Positions 34,676-43,545 of a DNA stretch of 46,694 bases are shown here, piece by piece; the stretch's first letter is position 1; each line of letters starts with the position of its first letter. The position numbers and the translations under genes were made by a program. The notes below the pieces were generated by a model. That model saw only the letters and a list, made by a program, of their open reading frames with translations, had not been told where the DNA came from and did no database searches. Where the stretch lies: positions 1 to 46,694 of the forward strand of contig JAHRWB010000037.1 in the NCBI GenBank assembly GCA_019090385.1. The letters are read 5' to 3'. Source of the DNA: Pseudomonadales bacterium (lineage in GTDB: Bacteria > Pseudomonadota > Gammaproteobacteria > Pseudomonadales > Azotimanducaceae).

Positions 34676-35309
34676 CGGCGAGCCTGTTGATCCAGCTTCC
34701 AAGCCTACCGAAACCACTCCTTTCTGATGACATTCTGCTATCCGCGGCGGTTTGAAACACAATATCCACGTCTTCAGGTGTTTTTGTTACAGCTTTACTC
34801 GCGGGCACTACACTGATGTTCGCACTACCATTAGACTCTTTCGCAACGTTTGCTTCACTTTGCTTTTTCATTTGCATGTCACGAATTTTTTTCGCTATCA
34901 GTAAATCTTCCTTTCGACTGCGTTTGGCATGGGAAGCAATATCAACGCCACAGCGTGCACAGAACTGACTTTCCAATTGCATGTGTGAACACCGGGGACA
35001 CTCCTGATGTGCAGCCGTTATATCCCGGAGCGTATGATCATTTTCTTGTTTGTCCACTCTGAACGCCGCATTGTTTGCAGGCTCCAAATCTTTTACCCGC
35101 GCGACAGCACCCATCTCGGAAAATTGCTCCTGTAGAGCGTATGCCTCATCCTGAGATAATTGACTTTTAACCACAACAGTCCGCCCACTAAACAGTTGTC
35201 CGACCTTGCGCTCATCGAGACCTAAACTCCGGGACAAGTTCAGCATTACCGCATCCTGAGCAGCCCCGTCGGCAAGTTGTCCACTAAACAGTACTTGAAA
35301 CTGGCTCAT
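34668..35309 (-). CDS. Zinc-ribbon protein of unknown function
   Basis: A soluble protein of 213 residues. The N-terminal part (about 1-75, FQVLFSGQLADGAAQDAVMLNLSRSLGLDERKVGQLF...VVVKSQLSQDEAYAL) resembles a small ribosomal-protein-L7/L12-C-like domain found in other uncharacterised gammaproteobacterial proteins. A zinc ribbon follows with Cys104, Cys107, Cys117 and Cys120 (CPRC...CARC). The C-terminal part, rich in Ser, Lys and Ala, looks disordered. It has no helix that would span the membrane. A homologous gene near rnf/nth in Pseudomonas is likely but unchecked. Confidence 0.8.
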   Translation of the reverse strand: MSQFQVLFSGQLADGAAQDAVMLNLSRSLGLDERKVGQLFSGRTVVVKSQLSQDEAYALQEQFSEMGAVARVKDLEPANNAAFRVDKQENDHTLRDITAAHQECPRCSHMQLESQFCARCGVDIASHAKRSRKEDLLIAKKIRDMQMKKQSEANVAKESNGSANISVVPASKAVTKTPEDVDIVFQTAADSRMSSERSGFGRLGSWINRLAGR

Positions 35310-35446
35310 AGGCTAAGATTTTCCGGTTGGTTTAAGTTACATCCGCTATATCCTACACACTTCTCACTTTTGCAATTGTGATCCGGTTGTCAGCTGAGAA
35401 AAATAATACAGACTGCTAAATAATCGCTAATTCCACACCAATCAAG

Positions 35447-36370
35447 CTAGTCTCGTGAAGCTGAAGTAATTGCCCCTATTCCTGCATCCGCCTTTCGCTC
35501 CAAGCGAATAGTGGTGCGGCGATTGCGCTCACGACCTTTTAGCGTTTTATTGCTTGCAATGGGATAACGATCTGCGTGATAGCGAACGGTTAACAGACTT
35601 TTATCGACACCAGCATCTAGAAGAAGTTTTTCAACATTTTCTGCACGATTTTTTGATAATTTCAGATTGCTCTTCGTCCCACCCGAATTATCCGTATGGG
35701 AATCAATAAAAACTCTGGTAATGCTCTCGTCATCATTCAAAAATCTGGACAGACGTTGCAACCTACGAGCCGTCACCCCCTTTATATCCCACTGACTCAC
35801 AGCAAACTGTAGGGTACTACGTTCCAACTCACTGTACATATCAACCAGCAAATTGCTCTGACACTGGACAAACGACTCATACATCTCACGAAAACGAATA
35901 CTTCTCAATGTTACATCCACCCGAGCCTGGGTATCAAACCAAATTAAACGGTTGAAATGGGGCTCATATCCACGATACAAACTCATCAACATTCGATCTG
36001 ATAAAGGCGAACCGATAGACAACTGGAGGCCCTCGATCGCGTCAACAATGCCCAGGGGTGTCCGTGCAGGCGCATCCGGATGCCAAGCTGGGGCGGTCTC
36101 AACTATTTCAAATTTGCCCGAGGCAGCCAGAGGCCTAACCACCACCATATCAAATTTCAGCTTATTTTTAGGATCACTCACAAAGGTGGCCAGCCCAAAA
36201 TGAGGCACACGCTGAAAAAGCTGGCACTGATCCCTCGAGCCACTATAGTGCCAGGAAGCCTGGCTAAGTTCTGCTTTCATCTCAAGGTCAGCATAGCCAT
36301 ACCCAGTTATAAAAACAGCACTAAAAGCAAACACAAAGCGCGAAATAAAACGCAATAATGTCAATAACAT
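35447..36370 (-). CDS. motY: Sodium-type flagellar protein MotY
   Basis: T-ring protein of the polar, Na+-driven flagellar motor, which positions the MotX/PomAB or MotCD-type stators. A signal peptide (LLRFISRFVFAFSAVFITGYGYA) precedes the N-terminal MotY domain (SQASWHYSGSRDQCQLFQRVPHFGLATF). The C-terminal OmpA-like peptidoglycan-binding domain has DSHTDNSGGTKSNLKLSKNRAENV and ERNRRTTIRL. I take the ATG at 36370 (307 aa), which has AGG 10 bases upstream and a leader of about 28 bases from the predicted sigma28 start; the ATG at 36397 would be leaderless. The gene is divergent from rnt, as in Pseudomonas. Confidence 0.9.
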   Translation of the reverse strand: MLLTLLRFISRFVFAFSAVFITGYGYADLEMKAELSQASWHYSGSRDQCQLFQRVPHFGLATFVSDPKNKLKFDMVVVRPLAASGKFEIVETAPAWHPDAPARTPLGIVDAIEGLQLSIGSPLSDRMLMSLYRGYEPHFNRLIWFDTQARVDVTLRSIRFREMYESFVQCQSNLLVDMYSELERSTLQFAVSQWDIKGVTARRLQRLSRFLNDDESITRVFIDSHTDNSGGTKSNLKLSKNRAENVEKLLLDAGVDKSLLTVRYHADRYPIASNKTLKGRERNRRTTIRLERKADAGIGAITSASRD

Positions 36371-36404
36371 GCTACAAATACCTATGCCAAACCCCATGAT
36401 CTAT

Positions 36405-36431
36405 TTATCGGCCAAGGTGCAGTAAGCTTGA
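36405..36431 (-). promoter_or_regulatory. Sigma28 (FliA) flagellar promoter for motY
   Basis: On the minus strand TCAAGCTT (36431-36424), 11 bases, then GCCGATAA (36412-36405) matches the FliA consensus TAAAGTTT-N11-GCCGATAA, with all eight -10 bases identical and the spacing exact. It places motY in the late flagellar class. Confidence 0.8.
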
Positions 36432-36536
36432 GCAATCGGTCATGGGCAGGCATCAAATAGGCTTTAAGCCCCAGAGGGAGGGTTTTTCTGATTTTTCACA
36501 GTATAATCACCCTTTTAGCCAGCTTTTGGAGAACTT

Positions 36537-37178
36537 TTGTCAAACTCAATCGCAGAGCGGTTTCGTGACTATCTTCCAGTTGTGGTAGATATAGAAACCG
36601 GTGGATTTAACGCCCAAACAGATGCAGTACTGGAAATTGCGGCTGTTTTTGTTTCTTTTGATAACAATCTACTGATTCCGGGACCAAGCGTGCACCACAA
36701 TGTTACGCCCAAATTGGGTACCAATATTGAGCCAGCCTCACTAAAAATTACCGGAATTGATCTCACTGACCCGAATAGAGTGTCCATGAACGAACAGAGT
36801 GCATTCAAGGATCTGTTTACCCATATTCGCCAACAATTAAAAAATCATAGCTGCCAACGCGCCATCCTGGTTGCCCATAATGCAGCATTCGACCAGCAGT
36901 TTATCAACTCCGTTTGTGAGCGCAGTAAAGTAAGCAGAAATCCTTTCCATCCATTTTCGGTAATAGATACCGCCTCACTGTCTGCACTGGCAGTTGGGCA
37001 TACGGTTCTCGCCAAATCCTGTGAGCGGGCCAACATAGACTTTGATGCACGCTGTGCGCATTCCGCTCTGTATGACGCCCAGAAAACTGCAGAATTATTT
37101 TGCAGTATCGTAAATCGCTGGCAAACCCTTGGCGGCTGGCCCCTTGGTAAAAACTATTCAGATGCAGATACTCAATGA
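36537..37178 (+). CDS. rnt: Ribonuclease T
   Basis: DEDD-family 3'-5' exoribonuclease that trims the CCA end of tRNA and the ends of small stable RNAs and 23S/5S rRNA. The four acidic residues are in VVDIETGGF (Asp18, Glu20), VAHNAAFD and HSALYDA, with the DEDDh histidine in the last. At 213 residues it is normal length. TTG at 36537 is the start, supported by GGAGA six bases upstream. TATAAT at 36502-36507 is a candidate -10. Confidence 0.94.
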   Translation: MSNSIAERFRDYLPVVVDIETGGFNAQTDAVLEIAAVFVSFDNNLLIPGPSVHHNVTPKLGTNIEPASLKITGIDLTDPNRVSMNEQSAFKDLFTHIRQQLKNHSCQRAILVAHNAAFDQQFINSVCERSKVSRNPFHPFSVIDTASLSALAVGHTVLAKSCERANIDFDARCAHSALYDAQKTAELFCSIVNRWQTLGGWPLGKNYSDADTQ

Positions 37179-37202
37179 TTGGTCTACCAAGCGGGCATTT
37201 AT

Positions 37203-37919
37203 ATGTTGATCCAGAATAAAATACAGGCATTTATGCAGCGTGGCGCTCAGTGGGGCTATAAACGCGCAATTCACTGGCAATACATGCATGCCTTTGAGTT
37301 ATTCATCGGGCTCAGAATTCACTATTTGTTCGTAGGCACTGAAATACAAGATACCTGGGAGGCAAACCTGCCCGAAACTGTGCCCGGATACGATGTACGG
37401 CGTGTATACCTGACCGACCTTCTGCCGTTTACAAACAATGCTGGCGGCACAAAGCCAGTTCTAGAAAAAGAGTTTTTAGAGAAAGCCTTTGAACGTGGTG
37501 ATGAATGTATTGCAGCATTCTACGCAGGACAGCTAGTCAGCTTCGGCTTTACAAGCCGTGCCCGTTTTCCCGTGAGTGATCAGCTAGAAATGATTATTCC
37601 AGAAGGCTTTCGCTGCTCATACAAGGGTTGGACACACCCTGAGCACCGCGGCCGGAACCTCTCTAAATGCCGGTCTAAGGTAAACCTCGAAGAATGTCCT
37701 CGTCCCTATCAAGAGCTATCGTTTTGGTATACTGAAACCCATAACTATGCCTCGCTGTTACACAAATACCGCCCCCCCAGAGAACGCAATTTGATAATAG
37801 GACTGGTGGGCTGGTTCTCCTGGTTTGGCAGGCAAATACCTTTTAACTCAAGACAAGCCAAACGCCTCGGAATAGAAATTATTTACAAGCATGATCCCGG
37901 AAAGCGGCAATGTATTTAG
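37203..37919 (+). CDS. GNAT-like acetyltransferase, uncharacterised
   Basis: A 238-residue protein (ATG at 37203; the open frame reaches TTG at 37179) that looks like a GNAT-fold acyltransferase: the strand LVSFGFTSRARFPVSDQLEMIIPEGFRCSYKGWTHPEHRGRNLS includes a possible acetyl-CoA loop (HRGRNLS replacing the usual RGxGxG). A conserved SFWYTETHNYASLLHKY helix follows. Similar proteins occur beside polysaccharide genes as well as alone, so the substrate cannot be told. It follows rnt by 24 bases and probably shares its transcript. Confidence 0.65.
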   Translation: MLIQNKIQAFMQRGAQWGYKRAIHWQYMHAFELFIGLRIHYLFVGTEIQDTWEANLPETVPGYDVRRVYLTDLLPFTNNAGGTKPVLEKEFLEKAFERGDECIAAFYAGQLVSFGFTSRARFPVSDQLEMIIPEGFRCSYKGWTHPEHRGRNLSKCRSKVNLEECPRPYQELSFWYTETHNYASLLHKYRPPRERNLIIGLVGWFSWFGRQIPFNSRQAKRLGIEIIYKHDPGKRQCI

Positions 37920-37949
37920 CGTAATTGCAGCCTAAATAACATGCTACGC

Positions 37950-38270
37950 CTATTCTTCTGTTGCAACACCCTTAATCAAGGTCTGTAACTCACCCGCTTC
38001 ATACATCTCTGTGATGATATCGCAGCCGCCGACAAGCTCACCATCAACGAACAGCTGAGGAAAAGTCGGCCAATTCGCATAGGCAGGCAGGGTAGCTCTG
38101 ATTTCAGGGTTAGTCAGGATATCTACATAGGCAAAACGCTCTTCACAGCCCATTAAGCACTGCACTGTCTGAGCCGAAAACCCGCATTGCGGTGCCTGGG
38201 GAGAACCCTTCATATAAAGAATAATCGGATTATTCTCAATTTGATCTTTTATCTTTGCTTCAACACTCAT
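37950..38270 (-). CDS. grxD: Monothiol glutaredoxin GrxD
   Basis: CGFS-type glutaredoxin (106 aa) that binds a 2Fe-2S cluster with glutathione and supplies it to other proteins. The active-site Cys29 is in QCGFS, with Lys21 in YMKGSP, then WPTFPQLFVDGELVGGCDI, which contains the glutathione-binding TFP and GG-CD loops. An AGAGGA ribosome site lies 10 bases before the ATG. The gene converges with the GNAT gene. Confidence 0.95.
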   Translation of the reverse strand: MSVEAKIKDQIENNPIILYMKGSPQAPQCGFSAQTVQCLMGCEERFAYVDILTNPEIRATLPAYANWPTFPQLFVDGELVGGCDIITEMYEAGELQTLIKGVATEE

Positions 38271-38412
38271 GGGTTTTATTCCTCTTAAAGCTATTGCTAT
38301 TGTCTGTTTCTTCTATGGACGATGTCTCTGCCGATTAAAGTCTATCTACCAACTCTTCTTTTGCTAGTGAACACTTTCCAGTAAAGGCTTGCTTGATGTG
38401 ATCACTCTGCGC

Positions 38413-38430
38413 TACTCATAGCCATGAGTA
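38413..38430. promoter_or_regulatory. Inverted repeat in the grxD/malY intergenic region
   Basis: TACTCAT-agcc-ATGAGTA has perfect 7-bp arms. A second small inverted repeat, AAGGA-ttatac-TCCTT, lies about 11 bases on, containing a TATACT -10-like box. Both lie 45-80 bases before the lyase ATG and could be an operator. Confidence 0.35.
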
Positions 38431-38489
38431 TGCGAAGAAAAAGGATTATACTCCTTCGTTTTCCAAGCACAACGTGAGCAAAACACTCT

Positions 38490-39644
38490 ATGATCGATTT
38501 TGACGAAGTTATCGACCGCAACAATACAGGCAGCACCAAGTGGAACAAATATAAGGGCCAGGACATATTGCCTTTTTGGGTAGCAGACATGGATTTTAAA
38601 GCACCAGAACAAATTCAGAATGCCCTGCACGAGCGTATTCTGCACGGCGTGTATGGTTACAGTCGCGCCACCCCAAAGTTGATTGACGCATTTTTAAGCT
38701 GGCTGGATGACAACTACCAGTGGAAAGTTCCCGCAGAATGGCTGGTCTGGCTGCCGGGCGTCGTACCCGGATTCAACCTGGCCTGCAGAACCGCCGGCAA
38801 CCGGGGAGATTCAATCATGATGAGTGTTCCGGTCTACTACCCGTTTCTCAGCGCGCCAGAAAATGATGAGCGAGCGCCGATTTATGTCAACAAACATTTT
38901 GTAAACGATCGCTGGGAAATGGATTTTGAAGCGATGCAAGCTCAATACCGGGACAACTGCAAAATGTTCCTGTTGTGTAACCCACACAACCCGACGGGCC
39001 GAATCTATACACGAAAAGAACTTGGTCAACTTGCAGATTTTTGCTTAGAAAGAGATATGCTGATCTGCTCAGATGAAATTCACTGCAGCATTCTGCTCGA
39101 CCAGGACAAACCACATATTCCCATCGCCACCTTGTCAGATGAAATCGCCCAACGTTCAATCACACTTTATTCTCCCACCAAGGCGTTCAATATACCTGGT
39201 CTGAGTTGCGCCATCGCTGTAATACCCGATAAACGCCTGCGCAAGCAATTAATTAACGCCGATGCCGGCCTTATCTCTGGGGTAAGTCCCCTGGCTTTTA
39301 CCGCCACAGAGACTGCCTTTACAAACCCCGGCTCATGGATAGAAGACCTTACTGGTTATCTGCGTGGTAACCGGGATCGCCTGTCCCAAGCAGTATCAGC
39401 TCTACCCAGAGTTAAAATAACGCATGCAGAAGCAACCTATCTGGCCTGGATAGACATACGTGAACTGGACCTGAAAGATCCAGGGGCTTACTTTGAATCT
39501 TTTGGTCTAGGTATGTCAGTGGGCAAACAGTTTATGGGCGATGGTCATATGCGTTTTAACTTTGGCTGTCCGCGAAGCACCTTAAATGAAGGCATCAAAC
39601 GTTTGGAAAAAGCCATATTAGCTAGAGCGGAATCTCTAAAATAA
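38490..39644 (+). CDS. PatB/MalY-type cystathionine beta-lyase
   Basis: Fold-type I PLP enzyme of the PatB/MalY group, C-S lyase activity on cystathionine or cysteine conjugates (384 aa). The N-terminal DRNNTGSTKWNKY and LPFWVADMDFKAP are typical, with NPHNPTGR and the Schiff-base lysine Lys231 in SPTKAFNIPGL. Whether it acts in methionine synthesis or in cysteine breakdown cannot be told; no regulator is adjacent. It converges with the hydantoinase gene. Confidence 0.88.
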   Translation: MIDFDEVIDRNNTGSTKWNKYKGQDILPFWVADMDFKAPEQIQNALHERILHGVYGYSRATPKLIDAFLSWLDDNYQWKVPAEWLVWLPGVVPGFNLACRTAGNRGDSIMMSVPVYYPFLSAPENDERAPIYVNKHFVNDRWEMDFEAMQAQYRDNCKMFLLCNPHNPTGRIYTRKELGQLADFCLERDMLICSDEIHCSILLDQDKPHIPIATLSDEIAQRSITLYSPTKAFNIPGLSCAIAVIPDKRLRKQLINADAGLISGVSPLAFTATETAFTNPGSWIEDLTGYLRGNRDRLSQAVSALPRVKITHAEATYLAWIDIRELDLKDPGAYFESFGLGMSVGKQFMGDGHMRFNFGCPRSTLNEGIKRLEKAILARAESLK

Positions 39645-39666
39645 TATTATATATTTCAATATAATA
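39645..39666. terminator. A/T-only inverted repeat between lyase and hydantoinase genes
   Basis: TATTATAT-atttca-ATATAATA has perfect 8-bp arms at the gap between converging genes. Low stability makes efficient intrinsic termination doubtful. Confidence 0.3.
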
Positions 39667-39688
39667 GGGCACTTATACAGATATTGTA

Positions 39689-41263
39689 TTAACCGTGACC
39701 CCAGCCACCACCACCCGGCGTAGCAATACACAGCTGATCTCCAGGCAGTGCCTGAAATTGTGTCTTCGCAGCCAGTGGTTCACCATTTAAGGTGTTCAAT
39801 CCGGGTTTGGCTGGCTGTCCTCCAGACAAGCCCCAAGGCTGCAGTGTGCGTCTTTCTGTCAGCAAACTCACTTCCGTTCTTTCCAAAAACCTGAATTCAC
39901 GCACCAACCCATCTCCCCCTTTGTGCAAACCATTGCCCCCGGAACCAGGGTTTAATTCGTATCGCACAATTTGCAGCGGATAATGTGCCTCAAGGCTTTC
40001 TACCGGGGTGTTCAAGGTATTGGTCATATGGGAATGTTTACCTGACAGTCCGTCACCCAGCGCGTACGCTCCGCTGCCACCACCTATGGTTTCATAATAA
40101 TCCCATCCTGCCCGCTGGCCCGGCTTTTTACCCATGGCAACGTTATTCATTGTGCCCTGGCTCGCAGCCGGAATTAAGTCCGGGATTGCCAGAGCCAGAG
40201 CCCCCAGCAACACGTCAACTATTCTGCTGGAAGTTTCCACATTACCCGCCGCAACAGCTGCCGGATAGACCGCATCCACCAGGCTGCCAGAGCGAGTGAT
40301 TAGCTGTATAGCTCTGAAACCACCCTGGGCCGCAGGCATATACTCAGGCATCAGACAACGAAACACATAGTACACTGCGGCTGCAGTTACCGCTTTTGGA
40401 CAGTTTATGTTCCCGCGCACTTGATCATCAGTATTGGTGAAATCGACTGATACTGCATCACCCCGTACCTGGACCAAAACACGTATAACAATATTCTCCG
40501 CGCCAGTGCCATCATCATCCATGCAGTCACTGAATTTATACGTGCCATCCGGTATATCGAACAGAACTCCCCTCGTAATTCGCTCAGCATAATCATTCAA
40601 AGCATCCAGGTTTGCCAGTATCTGCTGGTGACCCTCTGATGCTATAAGCTGCTCCAAACGCTCTTGCCCCAATTTGTTAGCACCAAATTGAGCAAAATAG
40701 TCACCCAAATTCTGATTGGAACGGCAAGCGTCTATATTGGAGTATTGCTGTCCGGACAAGGCTTCAAATAATGACAGCAAAGCATTCGTTGGCTTTCCAG
40801 CAGTAAACATTAGCGTTGGCGGAATAACCAAACCTTCTTCTTCGAGAACCGTAGAAAGTGGCATTGAGCCGGGACTGTCAGAACCAATATTAGCGTGATG
40901 CGCCCTGCTCGCTACGAAAGCCATCAGATGATTATCAAAAAATACCGGTGTAACAATAGTAATATCCGGTAAATGCGTACCGCCCAGAAATGGATCATTC
41001 AGCATCACCAAATCACCCACCTGCCAGTCAAACTGCTCAGTCAGGGAGCGCATGGCATAAGCCATACTACCCAAATGCACCGGTATATGGGCGGCCTGTC
41101 CGAACAATTGCCCCTGGGCATCAAACAACGCACAGGAAAAATCCAGGCGATCCTTAATATTAGGTGAAAATGCGGCACTTTTAAGCATAACGCCCATTTC
41201 ATCGCAAATGGCCTGAACACGATTGCTGAACAGGGAAAGTTTTATGCCATCCAGCTCAGACAT
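39689..41263 (-). CDS. Hydantoinase B/oxoprolinase family protein (orphan subunit)
   Basis: HyuB-type subunit (524 aa) of ATP-dependent N-methylhydantoinase or 5-oxoprolinase-like enzymes. The N-terminus ([37 protein letters not shown]), [23 protein letters not shown], the [12 protein letters not shown] stretch and the GGGGWG end are all diagnostic. The usual partner HyuA (hydantoinase A) is not adjacent: the flanks are a lyase gene and argD. Either it is encoded elsewhere or HyuB acts alone. The promoter region lies between it and argD (41264-41441). Confidence 0.88.
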   Translation of the reverse strand: MSELDGIKLSLFSNRVQAICDEMGVMLKSAAFSPNIKDRLDFSCALFDAQGQLFGQAAHIPVHLGSMAYAMRSLTEQFDWQVGDLVMLNDPFLGGTHLPDITIVTPVFFDNHLMAFVASRAHHANIGSDSPGSMPLSTVLEEEGLVIPPTLMFTAGKPTNALLSLFEALSGQQYSNIDACRSNQNLGDYFAQFGANKLGQERLEQLIASEGHQQILANLDALNDYAERITRGVLFDIPDGTYKFSDCMDDDGTGAENIVIRVLVQVRGDAVSVDFTNTDDQVRGNINCPKAVTAAAVYYVFRCLMPEYMPAAQGGFRAIQLITRSGSLVDAVYPAAVAAGNVETSSRIVDVLLGALALAIPDLIPAASQGTMNNVAMGKKPGQRAGWDYYETIGGGSGAYALGDGLSGKHSHMTNTLNTPVESLEAHYPLQIVRYELNPGSGGNGLHKGGDGLVREFRFLERTEVSLLTERRTLQPWGLSGGQPAKPGLNTLNGEPLAAKTQFQALPGDQLCIATPGGGGWGHG

Positions 41264-41369
41264 CAGGACCAGCCCCGCAATTTTCGAATTTGTATCTGCG
41301 TAATAATATTATTCTATCCCGGTGTTTTTGTATCAATCTTCCGGAGCCATGCAAAAGCCGGCAAACTGG

Positions 41370-41400
41370 TTGACTACACATCTATGCCTATTAGTATAAT
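41370..41400 (+). promoter_or_regulatory. Sigma70-like promoter upstream of argD
   Basis: TTGACT (41370-41375) and TATAAT (41395-41400) are both strong matches, 19 bases apart, a longer spacer than the ideal 17. Transcription would begin near 41407, immediately before a hairpin at 41410-41426. Confidence 0.5.
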
Positions 41401-41459
41401 GCCTGCACGGGCAGCTCAAAGCTGCCTTTTTTGTTTTCTGAATGACTTTCAGGCATAGA
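41381..41459 (+). promoter_or_regulatory. Candidate argD leader: nested and alternative stems around a terminator
   Basis: TCTATGCCT (41381-41389) is perfectly complementary to AGGCATAGA (41451-41459), which contains the argD ribosome site AGG. ATGCCTG (41399-41405) is an alternative, mutually exclusive partner for CAGGCAT (41450-41456). Both enclose the terminator-like hairpin at 41410-41432. The upstream arms would be in the RNA only if transcription starts before 41381. Confidence 0.4.
41410..41432 (+). terminator. Intrinsic-terminator-like hairpin just ahead of argD
   Basis: GGCAGCT-CAA-AGCTGCC is a perfect 7-bp GC-rich stem followed by TTTTTT (41427-41432). No plus-strand gene precedes it, so it sits inside the argD leader, 30 bases before the ATG: an attenuator, a 5' stabilising hairpin or the end of a very short RNA. 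Confidence 0.7.
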
Positions 41460-41462
41460 ATA

Positions 41463-42626
41463 ATGGGACTCATGAATACTTATGCGCGTCTTCCGGTGGC
41501 TTTTGAATCCGGCCAGGGCGCTTACGTTCAAGACACCAAGGGCAAACGCTATCTGGATGCGCTTTGCGGCTTAGGGGTGACCGGGCTCGGGCATGCGCAT
41601 CCTAAGGTTACTGCGGCCATCACAGCCCAGGCAGGACGCCTGCTACATACGTCCAATCTTTACGAAATACCCAACTCAACAAAACTAGCCGAGCGCTTGT
41701 GCAGCATTTCCGGCATGGAGAGCGTTTTCTTTGGTAATTCCGGTGCTGAAGCCAATGAAGCAGCCATTAAAATAGCGCGTTTATATGCCAATCAGCAAAA
41801 AAAGGAAGGCGGCAGCATTGTTGTAGTAGACGGTTCTTTTCACGGCCGCACCATGGCCACATTAACCGCAACTGGTAATCGAAAAGTTCACGCAGGCTTT
41901 GAACCGCTACTTTCAGGCTTTGTGCGTGCCCCCTACAACGACATACAAGCCATTAAAACCATTGCGGAAAACAACAAGCAAGTGGTTGCCATTCTGCTGG
42001 AACCCATTCTTGGCGAAGGTGGCATCATTATCCCAAGTGACAATTACCTAAACGATGTTCGAAAAATATGCGACGAACACGGCTGGTTGATGATGCTGGA
42101 TGAAGTGCAAACGGGAAATGGCCGCACAGGAACATATTTAGCTTATCAACATACCGATATATTGCCGGATGTAGTTACGCTTTCCAAGGCACTGGGCAAT
42201 GGCTTACCTATTGGTGCCTGCCTGGCTCGTGGCAAGGCTGCGACACTTTTGCAACCTGGCTCCCACGGCTCAACCTTTGGCGGCAACCCTATGGTTTGTG
42301 CGGCAGCCCTCTCAGTACTCGATGTTATTGAGGAAGACGGACTTCTACAACGCGCAGAAATTTTAGGGCAGCGTATTCTTGAGGGTTTCAACAAAAACCT
42401 AAAAGGCTGCAATACTGTTACAGAAATACGTGGTATGGGCCTTATGCTGGCAATTGAGCTGAATATAGAATGCACTAACCTGGTTACTCAAGCGCTGGAA
42501 AAGGGGCTACTGATTAATGTAACCCAGGGCAACATTGTACGCATGTTACCGCCACTGATTCTTAGCGAAGAACAGGCAGACGAAATTGTCTCGACGGTAT
42601 CCCAACTCATACTGGATTTTGGATAA
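41463..42626 (+). CDS. argD: Acetylornithine aminotransferase
   Basis: Class III PLP aminotransferase (387 aa) that converts N-acetylglutamate semialdehyde to N-acetylornithine in arginine synthesis; ArgD enzymes often also serve lysine synthesis. GNSGAEANEAAIKIAR, SFHGRTMATLTATG, MLDEVQTGNGRTG and the PLP lysine in TLSKALGNGLPIGA are present. The N-terminus (MGLMNTYARLPVAFESGQGAYVQDTKGKRYLDAL) looks like betaproteobacterial ArgD. I chose the ATG at 41463, with AGG nine bases upstream; ATG at 41472 and 41442 are alternatives. argF follows three bases after the stop. Confidence 0.92.
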   Translation: MGLMNTYARLPVAFESGQGAYVQDTKGKRYLDALCGLGVTGLGHAHPKVTAAITAQAGRLLHTSNLYEIPNSTKLAERLCSISGMESVFFGNSGAEANEAAIKIARLYANQQKKEGGSIVVVDGSFHGRTMATLTATGNRKVHAGFEPLLSGFVRAPYNDIQAIKTIAENNKQVVAILLEPILGEGGIIIPSDNYLNDVRKICDEHGWLMMLDEVQTGNGRTGTYLAYQHTDILPDVVTLSKALGNGLPIGACLARGKAATLLQPGSHGSTFGGNPMVCAAALSVLDVIEEDGLLQRAEILGQRILEGFNKNLKGCNTVTEIRGMGLMLAIELNIECTNLVTQALEKGLLINVTQGNIVRMLPPLILSEEQADEIVSTVSQLILDFG

Positions 42627-42629
42627 TTC

Positions 42630-43520
42630 ATGCGCAGCTTTTTGTCATTGTTAGATTTTACAACCCAGGAACTCGTTGGTATTGTTGATCGCGCAACGGA
42701 ATTAAAGGTAATGTTGAAAGCCGGTGAAGTGCACCAGCCCTTGCAGGGTAAAACACTTGCAATGATATTTGAATTATCCTCAACGCGCACGCGCGTTGCT
42801 TTTGAAACGGGTATGTTTCAACTGGGTGGACATGCCATTTTTATCGACTCGCAATCGAGTCAGCTGGGCAGAGGTGAGCCCATTGAAGACAGCGCACGCG
42901 TACTTTCGGGCATGGTTGATATCGTTTCCATCCGAACAATCAATCACCAACTTCTGGAAAAATTTGCTAACGTAGCCAGTATTCCATTGATCAATGCAAT
43001 GTCCAATACCTTGCATCCTTGCCAGTTGTTGGCAGACATGCAGACGTTTCAGGAGCATCGTGGCTCTATTGAAGGGAAACAGGTAGCCTTTATCGGTGAT
43101 GGTTACAATATGTGTAACTCCTATATTAACGCCGCACAGCAGTTCAATTTTAATCTGCGTATCGCTTGCCCAATAGGTTTTCAACCCGATGCAGCACGAC
43201 TGCAAAAAAACACACAGGTACAGCTTGTTACCGCACCCGAAGAGGCCGTAAAAAATGCTGACCTGGTAGTCACTGATGTCTGGTCATCCATGGGTCACGA
43301 AGAAGAGCAAACCCGTCGCATTAATGCCTTTAAAGGCTATCAAGTTACTACCCAGTTGTTGGACCTTGCGAACAAAGATGTGCTGTTTATGCACTGCCTG
43401 CCGGCACACCGCGGAGAAGAAATAAGCCAGGATTTACTCGACGACAAACGCTCAGTGGCCTGGGAAGAGGCAGGGAATCGTTTGCATTCACAAAAAGCAC
43501 TACTGGAATTTTTATTGTAA
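42630..43520 (+). CDS. argF: Ornithine carbamoyltransferase
   Basis: Anabolic ornithine transcarbamylase forming citrulline (296 aa). The carbamoyl-phosphate motif SSTRTR spans 50-55, [12 protein letters not shown] is near 129, and the ornithine-binding region reads [14 protein letters not shown]. Short length and the lack of the long catabolic-type extensions support the anabolic class. It is co-transcribed with argD, three bases apart. Convergent with the GGDEF-EAL gene, 66 bases away. Confidence 0.95.
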   Translation: MRSFLSLLDFTTQELVGIVDRATELKVMLKAGEVHQPLQGKTLAMIFELSSTRTRVAFETGMFQLGGHAIFIDSQSSQLGRGEPIEDSARVLSGMVDIVSIRTINHQLLEKFANVASIPLINAMSNTLHPCQLLADMQTFQEHRGSIEGKQVAFIGDGYNMCNSYINAAQQFNFNLRIACPIGFQPDAARLQKNTQVQLVTAPEEAVKNADLVVTDVWSSMGHEEEQTRRINAFKGYQVTTQLLDLANKDVLFMHCLPAHRGEEISQDLLDDKRSVAWEEAGNRLHSQKALLEFLL

Positions 43521-43545
43521 AGCTAATATTTTTTTGCAGGTAAAT

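Noticed and set aside
38330-38337. GCCGATTA as a second sigma28 -10 element
   Set aside because: It has one mismatch and no TAAAGTTT-like element 11 bases upstream (the sequence there is TTCTATGG).
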